Source: an uncultured Saprospirales bacterium
Lineage (GTDB): Bacteria > Bacteroidota > Bacteroidia > Chitinophagales > Saprospiraceae
Assembly: GCA_937899855.1 (NCBI GenBank)
Contig: CALCCH010000227.1
Span: forward strand, 1-35,491
Direction: 5' to 3'
Length of the DNA: 35,491 nucleotides
Shown here: one piece after another, positions 30,135 through 35,491 of the stretch
Layout: every line of letters begins with the position of its first letter
Position numbering within the stretch: position 1 is the first letter of the stretch
Notes under the pieces: model-generated
What the model was told of the DNA's origin: nothing
Databases searched by the model: none
What the model saw: the letters and a program-made list of their open reading frames with translations, nothing else
Made by a program: the position numbers and the translations under genes

Positions 30135-31610
30135 TTAGTGAGCCGGTCCCAAAAAGTTGGTTTTGACTCGGTCAATTAATTGCCCCCCGGCGTACACCTC
30201 GATGGCCAGTCTGGTCTTTCGGCCGGTCAGTTGGGCGCGGGGGAGGATGATGAAAAAGGCCCCTTCGGAGAGTTCCTGCTTGGGGATGTCGGGAATGTTT
30301 CCCACCAGTTCGATCCGACCGTAGTCCGCTTGTAGCCGGAGCTCCAGGTCTTGGATGGTCAGGTTGGTCTTATTGATGAGTTGGTAGTTGTACAAATTGC
30401 TCAGGTGTTGTTCGTCCACCTCTTGGTACAACATACCCGGCGTTCGCAAAATCAGGGTTTCGACTTCGCTGCGGGTGCTAAAGAGAAGCACCTGAAAAAC
30501 GAGCAGCAAGCCCAGAACCACGCTGTAGTCCAGCTCGCGGGGGGTAACTATTTTCTGTTGTCCTTTTTTGATTCCATGCTCCGAGTCTTGCCGAATCAAA
30601 CCCTCGGCGCGATTGATTTTGCGCCTCACCCCATCGCAAGCGTCCATACACGCCGTACAGTTGACGCATTCCAACTGGGTACCGTTGCGGATGTCGATGC
30701 CCGTGGGGCACACCTGTACGCAGAGCCGGCAGTCGACGCAGTCGCCCAGTTTGGGCACCGAGATGACGTCGCTAGCGGTGTACCCGTCGCTGTAAGGAAT
30801 GGTCGCCCCCGCCAGCGCAGCGGGCCGTGGGGCCCGGCGTTTTTTCTTCATTTTCCCCCGCGGCTCCCCCCGTACCCAATCGTAAATGACCACGATGGAA
30901 TCCTTGACCAACAGGACATCTTGCAAACGCCCGTAAGGACAAACCGCCAGGCAGACCTGCTCGCGAAAGAAGGCAAAGACCCCGTAAAACAAACCCGAGA
31001 AAACGAGCATGGCGACGAAGCCGCCCAGGTGTTGGTGAATCGGTTCGCTGATGATTTTACCCACCTCGTCCACCCCGATGAGGTAGGAGAGAAAGGCATG
31101 GACGATGAGGACAGCGATGGCGAAAAAGAGAAAATGCTTGAGTGCTTTTTTTCGCACCTTGGTAGCCGTCCAGGGGCCCCGATTGAGTCGTCGCTGCTGG
31201 TTGGCATCCCCTTCGATCCAGTATTCGATCTTGCGAAAGACCATTTCCATAAAGATGGTCTGCGGGCAAACCCAACCACAAAACAAGCGACCAAAGACCA
31301 CGGTAAACAGCACGACGAAGAGCATCAGGGTGATCATCGCCAGGGCAAACAGGTGGAGGTCCTGGGGGGTAAAGACGATGCCAAAGATGATGAAGCGTCC
31401 TTCCAGCACGTTGAACAGCAGGATGGGGTCTCCGTGAACTTTGACGAAGGGTAACCCAAAGAGTAGCAGCAGCAAAAAGTAGCTCAGGTAGCTGCGCCAG
31501 CGGTAGAATTTGCCACTCGGTTTTTTGGGGTACAGCCACACCCGGCTGCCACTCCCATCGACGGTGGAGAGGTGATCGCGGTACGTTTCGTGCGGTGGGA
31601 GTTGGCTCAT
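30135..31610 (-). CDS. ccoG: CcoG, cbb3 oxidase accessory iron-sulfur protein
   Basis: A 491-residue membrane ferredoxin with five or more helices. Cysteines occur as C111-GWV-C115 and C220-LAV-C224 in the membrane part. Two 4Fe-4S motifs follow: C291-x2-C294-x2-C297-x3-C301-P and C315-x2-C318-x2-C321-x3-C325. The C-terminal 100 residues form an Ig-like domain (FixG_C type). CcoG/RdxA-type proteins are proposed to reduce Cu(II) for cbb3 assembly. It follows ccoP by 13 bases and belongs to the same transcript. Confidence 0.93.
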   Translation of the reverse strand: MSQLPPHETYRDHLSTVDGSGSRVWLYPKKPSGKFYRWRSYLSYFLLLLLFGLPFVKVHGDPILLFNVLEGRFIIFGIVFTPQDLHLFALAMITLMLFVVLFTVVFGRLFCGWVCPQTIFMEMVFRKIEYWIEGDANQQRRLNRGPWTATKVRKKALKHFLFFAIAVLIVHAFLSYLIGVDEVGKIISEPIHQHLGGFVAMLVFSGLFYGVFAFFREQVCLAVCPYGRLQDVLLVKDSIVVIYDWVRGEPRGKMKKKRRAPRPAALAGATIPYSDGYTASDVISVPKLGDCVDCRLCVQVCPTGIDIRNGTQLECVNCTACMDACDGVRRKINRAEGLIRQDSEHGIKKGQQKIVTPRELDYSVVLGLLLVFQVLLFSTRSEVETLILRTPGMLYQEVDEQHLSNLYNYQLINKTNLTIQDLELRLQADYGRIELVGNIPDIPKQELSEGAFFIILPRAQLTGRKTRLAIEVYAGGQLIDRVKTNFLGPAH

Positions 31611-31623
31611 GGCTGGGGGCGGC

Positions 31624-32559
31624 TTACTGTTCTTTGAGTTTCATGCCCAGGACTTTGCTTTCTTCCTCGTGGTCGGGCGTGGTTCGTTCTTCCGCTTGGT
31701 AGAGTTCCCCCTGAGGGGCTTTGGGGTTGGGGGGGCTGGTGCCACGCAGGCTGAGGACGTAGCTTGCTACTTTGTGGATGTCGGTGGGGCGCATGTAGCT
31801 TTTCCACGCAATCATCCCCCTCTCGGGTACTCCGTATTTGATGGTCTTAAAAACGTCTTGGATTCTGCCCCCGTGGAGCCAGTAGTTGTCGGTGAGGTTG
31901 GGGCCTAACGCGCCACCACCTTGGGGGGCGTGACAGGCGGCGCAGTAATCCTGGTAAATCTCCTGCCCTTCGGCCAGGGCGATTTCGTCTTGTAGGAGAG
32001 TGACGTTGGTTTCGTCCACCAGGTTGGCTTGGCGGGCGAGGAAGGCGGCTTGGGCCTTTTTGGCGGCCGCTACCTCCTGGGCGTACTGCTCGGAGGAGCT
32101 GGTGGCATGATCCGAAAAGTGCCAGATGCCGATGTAGGTGACGGCGATGACGATGGAGAGGTAAAAGCCGTAGAGCCACCAGGGGGGAAGTCGGTTGTCC
32201 AACTCCCGGATTCCGTCGTAGTGGTGATCGAGCATGATGTCCTGCTCCTGCGCCACGGGAACGGCCCTGGTGAGGGCCCGGCTGAGCCGCGCCCAGATGG
32301 ATTCGCGGTGGAGTTCCTGGACGTTGAGGGATGTTTCGATGCCCTGTTCTTGGTAAAGCTTCAACTCCCGTACCTTGATGATGGTATTGAACAGTCGGAA
32401 CAAAGCGCCGATGGCGAGTACTACCGTGACGACGGTGGCCCCAATCATCCCGCGTTCGGCAAAGTCGACGTAGAAGTTGGGGTCGTAAGCTACGGCCTGA
32501 GTGCTGAACAGCTGGGCCAGGCTGACCAGGCCCAAATTTTTGGGGAGAGACCTATTCAT
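31624..32559 (-). CDS. ccoP: Cytochrome c oxidase cbb3-type, subunit III (CcoP), single haem
   Basis: A 311-residue protein with two membrane segments (about 36-60 and 128-148, the latter in the FixP_N-type PPWWLYGFYLS region) and one cytochrome c domain (about 192-275). The haem motif is C206-A-A-C209-H210. The axial Met is likely Met249 or Met256. Proteobacterial CcoP has two haem-c sites, so this is the shorter form. The C-terminal tail is charged. The start overlaps the ccoQ stop by eight bases (32552-32559). Confidence 0.9.
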   Translation of the reverse strand: MNRSLPKNLGLVSLAQLFSTQAVAYDPNFYVDFAERGMIGATVVTVVLAIGALFRLFNTIIKVRELKLYQEQGIETSLNVQELHRESIWARLSRALTRAVPVAQEQDIMLDHHYDGIRELDNRLPPWWLYGFYLSIVIAVTYIGIWHFSDHATSSSEQYAQEVAAAKKAQAAFLARQANLVDETNVTLLQDEIALAEGQEIYQDYCAACHAPQGGGALGPNLTDNYWLHGGRIQDVFKTIKYGVPERGMIAWKSYMRPTDIHKVASYVLSLRGTSPPNPKAPQGELYQAEERTTPDHEEESKVLGMKLKEQ

Positions 32560-32749
32560 GACCAGTGGTTTTTACGGTGGTGGCTACGGGGTCGCGCTCA
32601 AGTGGCAATTGCTCCATGTGTTGGACGTAGCTGCGCGAACTGCGCAGGGCCCAGATGAACACTCCTAAAAAGAAGAGGAAGAAAACCAGGAGCGGGACAA
32701 TAGCCAAATTATGAATGTTTTCTACGGATTGCAACAAGTATTTGTACAT
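32552..32749 (-). CDS. ccoQ: CcoQ-like small cbb3 oxidase subunit
   Basis: A 65-residue protein with one membrane helix (about 15-36, IVPLLVFFLFFLGVFIWALR), followed by a charged tail, between ccoNO and ccoP. Size, topology and place match CcoQ, which stabilises the oxidase; sequence similarity in such short proteins is weak. It starts 18 bases after ccoNO and overlaps ccoP. Confidence 0.82.
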   Translation of the reverse strand: MYKYLLQSVENIHNLAIVPLLVFFLFFLGVFIWALRSSRSYVQHMEQLPLERDPVATTVKTTGHE

Positions 32750-32767
32750 GAGGAATTGGTTGTGGGT

Positions 32768-34909
32768 TTAATTACTGGCGCTGGGCCGATCCATTTTTTT
32801 AATATCTGTTCCCAAACGTTGCAAGTAGGCGATGAGGGCAATGATCTCTTTTTGCTCCAGGGCCTCCCCCTTGATGCCATCCTGACGGAGGTTCTTTACA
32901 ATCTGTGCCGCTTGCTCGCGCAGGTCCTCGTTGGCCCGTTGGGCAAATCCAGCGGGGGAGGGGGTGCCCAGTTGTTGTAAGACCCGAATCTTGGCTTCGG
33001 TATCGGAAATATCGAGGTCGTCGGTGATCAGCCAGGGGTAGGGCGGCATGATGGAGCCGGGCGACATGCTTTCGGGGTCGAGCAGGTGATTGTAGTGCCA
33101 GGAATCGGGATACTTTCCCCCTTGCCGATGCAAATCGGGGCCGGTCCGTTTGGAGCCCCAGAGGAAGGGCCGATCGTAGATGAATTCCCCCGACTTGGAG
33201 AACTCGCCGTAGCGCTCGGTCTCGGAGCGGAAGGGTCGGATCATCTGCGAATGACAACCCATACAGCCTTCGCGGATGTAGAGGTCGCGGCCTTGTAATT
33301 CCAGTGGGGTGTAGGGTTGTACGGTAGCGATCTTGGGTACGTTGGATTCTACCCACATCATCGGTACAATTTCGACCAGGCCCCCAATGGCTACCGCCAC
33401 GACGGCGAGTGTGGTGAGGAGGACCGAACGCCGCTCCAACCAGCGGTGCCAGTATTCGCCGGTGTGGGCCACGTGGACCTGCCGTGGTGGGGCCTCGGCC
33501 GTTTCGGTGGCTTGCAGCTGACCCGAGCGTACGGTGCGCAGCAAGTTATAAATCATCACGAACAGCCCCGCAAAGAAGAGGAAACCGCCGAAGGCCCGCG
33601 TGGCGTACATCGGAATGATCTGGGTGACGGTTTCGAGGAAGTTGCCGTATTTCAAAAAGCCTTCGGGCGTAAATTGCTTCCACATCAACTGCTGGGTGAC
33701 GCCCCCCCAATACAGGGGAATGGCGTAAAATAGGATGCCCAGGGTGCCCAACCAAAAGTGGACATTGGCCAGTTTGACGGAATACAGCTGGGTGTTGTAG
33801 AGGCGGGGCATCAGCCAGTACAGGACGCCAAAGGTGAGCATGCCGTTCCAACCCAGGGCGCCAACGTGAACGTGGGCGATGGTCCAGTCCGTGTAGTGGG
33901 TGATGGCGTTGAACGATTTGATCGACATCATCGGCCCTTCGAAGGTCGACATCCCGTAAGCGGTGACGGCTACGACCATAAACTTGAGGATGGGATCTTG
34001 GCGAACGCGGTCCCAAGCGCCCCGCAGGGTAAGTAAGCCGTTGAGCATCCCCCCCCAGGAGGGCGCAATGAGCATGAGGGAAAAGACCATGCCGAGGGAT
34101 TGCGCCCAATCTGGTAGCGAGGTGTACAGTAAGTGGTGAGGTCCCGCCCAGATGTAGATGAAAATTAGGGCCCAGAAGTGAATTATGGAAAGCCGGTAGG
34201 AATAGACGGGCCGGTTGGCGGCGTTGGGCAGGAAATAGTACATCATTCCCAGATACGGGGTAGTGAGGAAGAAGGCTACGGCGTTGTGGCCGTACCACCA
34301 TTGCACCAGGGCATCCTGAACGCCGGCAAAAACCGGGTAGCTTTTGAAGAGGCTAACGGGAATGACGAGGTTATTGCAGACGTGGAGCAGGGTGACCGTC
34401 GCCCAGGTAGCAATGTAAAACCAAATGGCGACGTAGAGGTGGTTTTCGCGGCGGCGGGTGATCGTCCCCATGAGGTTGATCCCAAAAACGATCCAGACCA
34501 GGGCGATGGCAATGTCGATGGGCCATTCCAGCTCCGCGTACTCGTGACTGCTGGTGATGCCCAGGGGTAGGGTAATGGCGGCCGCCAGGATGATGGCTTG
34601 CCAACCCCAGAAGTGGACATTGCTCAAAAATTTGCTGTACATCGGTGTTTTGAGCAGTCGCTGCAAAGAGTAGTAGACCCCCATAAAAATGCCATTGCCC
34701 ACGAAGGCAAAGATGACGGCATTGGTGTGCAGGGGGCGCAAACGGCCAAAGGTGGTGTAGGGCAAGCCAAAGTTGAGACTGGGAAAAACCAGCTGCAGGG
34801 CGATCAGTAAGCCCACCAGCATCCCGACGACGCCAAATATCACGGTAGCTAGGGCAAATTTTTGGACGATCGCATTATCGTATTGAAATTTTTCGACGGT
34901 CGGCATCAT
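32768..34909 (-). CDS. ccoNO: Fused cbb3 oxidase subunits I and II (CcoN-CcoO)
   Basis: A 713-residue fusion. Residues 1-460 are CcoN, with twelve or so helices. Low-spin haem ligands are probably His61 (RPLHTNA) and His348 (AHVHVG); high-spin haem is His346. Copper-B ligands are His208 (WYGHNA), His258 and His259 (AGPHHL), and the crosslinking Tyr is Tyr252. Glu324 (FEGPMM) is the conserved calcium- or proton-path Glu. Residues 490-700 are CcoO: a helix (about 497-518), the haem motif C549-M-G-C552-H553 and Met621 in IMPPYPW. It is the proton-pumping high-affinity terminal oxidase for low oxygen. Such fusions are usual in Bacteroidota. Its start overlaps the stop of a small upstream ORF. Confidence 0.95.
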   Translation of the reverse strand: MMPTVEKFQYDNAIVQKFALATVIFGVVGMLVGLLIALQLVFPSLNFGLPYTTFGRLRPLHTNAVIFAFVGNGIFMGVYYSLQRLLKTPMYSKFLSNVHFWGWQAIILAAAITLPLGITSSHEYAELEWPIDIAIALVWIVFGINLMGTITRRRENHLYVAIWFYIATWATVTLLHVCNNLVIPVSLFKSYPVFAGVQDALVQWWYGHNAVAFFLTTPYLGMMYYFLPNAANRPVYSYRLSIIHFWALIFIYIWAGPHHLLYTSLPDWAQSLGMVFSLMLIAPSWGGMLNGLLTLRGAWDRVRQDPILKFMVVAVTAYGMSTFEGPMMSIKSFNAITHYTDWTIAHVHVGALGWNGMLTFGVLYWLMPRLYNTQLYSVKLANVHFWLGTLGILFYAIPLYWGGVTQQLMWKQFTPEGFLKYGNFLETVTQIIPMYATRAFGGFLFFAGLFVMIYNLLRTVRSGQLQATETAEAPPRQVHVAHTGEYWHRWLERRSVLLTTLAVVAVAIGGLVEIVPMMWVESNVPKIATVQPYTPLELQGRDLYIREGCMGCHSQMIRPFRSETERYGEFSKSGEFIYDRPFLWGSKRTGPDLHRQGGKYPDSWHYNHLLDPESMSPGSIMPPYPWLITDDLDISDTEAKIRVLQQLGTPSPAGFAQRANEDLREQAAQIVKNLRQDGIKGEALEQKEIIALIAYLQRLGTDIKKMDRPSASN

Positions 34910-35016
34910 TCAAAAGTTTGACGAGGAGTGGAGGAATTGGTGAGCTTGGCGAAGCTTAGCATGGCCGAAAAGGCCAGGATAAAAGCGAGGTAAAAGCAAA
35001 TCTGTACAAAAATCAT
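34906..35016 (-). CDS. 36-residue membrane microprotein between ccoS and ccoNO
   Basis: The frame starts with ATG at 35016, overlapping the ccoS stop by ATGA, and ends with TGA at 34906-34908, overlapping the ccoNO start by ATGA. Both junctions are typical of translational coupling. The product begins MIFVQICFYLAFILAFSAML and ends in a short polar tail with KLTNSSTPRQTFE: one membrane helix and a tail. Size and topology resemble CcoM, the 36-37-residue extra subunit of Pseudomonas stutzeri cbb3, but no sequence relation is claimed. Without this frame ccoS and ccoNO would be separated by more than 100 bases, which is unlike the rest of this tight operon. Confidence 0.62.
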   Translation of the reverse strand: MIFVQICFYLAFILAFSAMLSFAKLTNSSTPRQTFE

Positions 35017-35171
35017 TTCGAGTTGGTTTGTTGTGACTCCTCGAAAAGAATGCGTACCGCCGGCGCGTAGTCGTCGTCGTACTGGCCATCGCGAATGGCC
35101 CAGAAGAAGGCGACCAAAAAGCCCAGGGCAAGCAATAAACTGAGTATGATAAGGAGTACAATGATGAGCAT
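35013..35171 (-). CDS. ccoS: CcoS, cbb3 oxidase maturation protein
   Basis: A 52-residue protein from the ATG at 35171 (MLIIVLLIILSLL) with one helix (2-24) and the CcoS signature FFWAIRDGQYDDDYAPAVRI. CcoS is needed for insertion of cofactors into the oxidase. An upstream in-frame ATG (35219) would add 16 residues from the promoter region and is rejected. It overlaps the microprotein gene by four bases and is the first gene after the promoter region at 35190-35232. Confidence 0.9.
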   Translation of the reverse strand: MLIIVLLIILSLLLALGFLVAFFWAIRDGQYDDDYAPAVRILFEESQQTNSK

Positions 35172-35189
35172 TGGTGTATTATTTATTCG

Positions 35190-35232
35190 CAAATTAGAGG
35201 ATGTGCCGCCGCTCCACAATGACCCCCATCAA
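35190..35232 (-). promoter_or_regulatory. cco operon promoter with FNR/FixK-type dyad
   Basis: On the minus strand TTGATGGGGGTCAT (35232-35219) has a perfect left FNR half-site and the TGA-N6-TCA core. A TTG (35219-35217) follows, then 19 bases, then CTAATTTG (35197-35190), close to the Bacteroidota -7 box. With a start about six bases further on, the dyad centre is near -41.5, the class-II activator position of FNR and FixK. The ccoS ATG is at 35171. The sequences are seen; their function is inferred. Confidence 0.45.
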
Positions 35233-35246
35233 AGGGGAGGGTGATT

Positions 35247-35491
35247 TTAGTCATTCCCGCGGCCCAGCCCCATCCAACGGGCCAGAAGTTCGGTGCCGGC
35301 GATGCCAAATAGGACGATGCTGACCGAGCTGAGGGGCATGAGAATGGCCGCGATGACGGGGGAGAGGAGGCCCTGAACGGCAAAGCTCAGTCCGATGACA
35401 TTGTAGCAAAAGGCGATGCCGTAGGCTGCGTAAACGAGGCGGATACTCCGCCGGGCAAAGTGCATCATCCGGGGCAGTTCCGTCCACCGGG
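35247..35491 (-). CDS. ccoI: CcoI/FixI copper P-type ATPase, C-terminal end only
   Basis: The frame enters from the right edge and ends with TAA at 35247, giving 80 residues. It holds the last cytoplasmic helix region (ELPRMMHFARRSIRLVY) and the last two membrane helices, with AFCYNVIGLSFAVQGLLSP and VIAAILMPLSSVSIVLFG. This pattern (YNxxGLxFAxxGLLxPxxAAxxMPxSSxxVVxN-like) is the end of P1B-type copper ATPases. Next to ccoS and ccoNO it must be CcoI, which supplies copper to the cbb3 oxidase. It is 75 bases from ccoS. Confidence 0.82.
   Translation of the reverse strand, partial: RWTELPRMMHFARRSIRLVYAAYGIAFCYNVIGLSFAVQGLLSPVIAAILMPLSSVSIVLFGIAGTELLARWMGLGRGND

Noticed and set aside
30351-31454. 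Long plus-strand frame antisense to ccoG (367 codons).
   Set aside because: CcoG is certain from its cysteine motifs; the antisense frame is a His/Asp/Gln-rich shadow.

Overview
The window looks like a chromosomal segment of a marine-type Bacteroidota, probably of the Saprospiria (Lewinella-like) group. The evidence is a GC-rich genome with a fused ccoN-ccoO gene, a compact cbb3 oxidase operon, an outer-membrane beta-barrel TonB-type receptor with a carboxypeptidase-regulatory-like N-domain, a YfhO membrane protein, a TPR-containing NarX-like kinase, and several Bacteroidota-type -7 boxes (TAnnTTTG) just upstream of start codons. The lineage is inferred from gene style only.

Layout. 1-2244: partial secreted protein, a small membrane protein and an alpha/beta hydrolase whose signal peptide is cut by an in-frame TAG. 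2412-4738: a two-gene signalling unit, a PAS histidine kinase with the residue pattern of the FixL haem pocket, overlapped by a response regulator fused to a CRP/FNR DNA-binding module. 4893-10895: a universal-stress-protein (USP) island. It holds a tight CBS-USP-USP-USP-CBS operon ended by a clear terminator, a convergent USP gene, a decayed small gene, and a further USP gene shortened by a TAG. 10900-18670: TraB/GumN-like secreted protein, an HxlR regulator divergent from an NAD(P)-binding protein, YfhO and MarC membrane proteins. 18778-27967: a possible kinase-fold protein, a TonB-type receptor, a NarL/NarX-like pair, a tiny Cys/Lys-rich protein, a DsbA-like thiol oxidoreductase, an unknown, and a cupin/pirin pair. 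Two copies of a MITE-like palindromic element lie here in opposite orientation. 28986-35491: the cbb3 cytochrome oxidase operon, all on the minus strand: ccoI (partial), ccoS, an unnoticed 36-codon membrane ORF, ccoNO, ccoQ, ccoP, ccoG, ccoH and a TauE/SafE-type membrane protein.

How it may work together. The FixL-like kinase and REC-FNR regulator could form a condensed FixL-FixJ-FixK oxygen circuit in two proteins. TGA-N6-TCA dyads of FNR/FixK type lie upstream of the CBS/USP operon, of the last USP gene and of the cco operon. This suggests one low-oxygen regulon joining stress proteins to the high-affinity oxidase. The genes and dyads are seen directly; the regulatory link is inference.

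The main points for a second look are the condensed oxygen circuit with its candidate sites, the translationally coupled small membrane gene between ccoS and ccoNO, a USP fused to a cysteine-less thioredoxin-like domain, signs of recent gene decay in the USP island, and a mobile element that donates part of a stop codon to one gene and a promoter-like box and an extra ATG to the next. No tRNA, rRNA, CRISPR array or transposase was seen.
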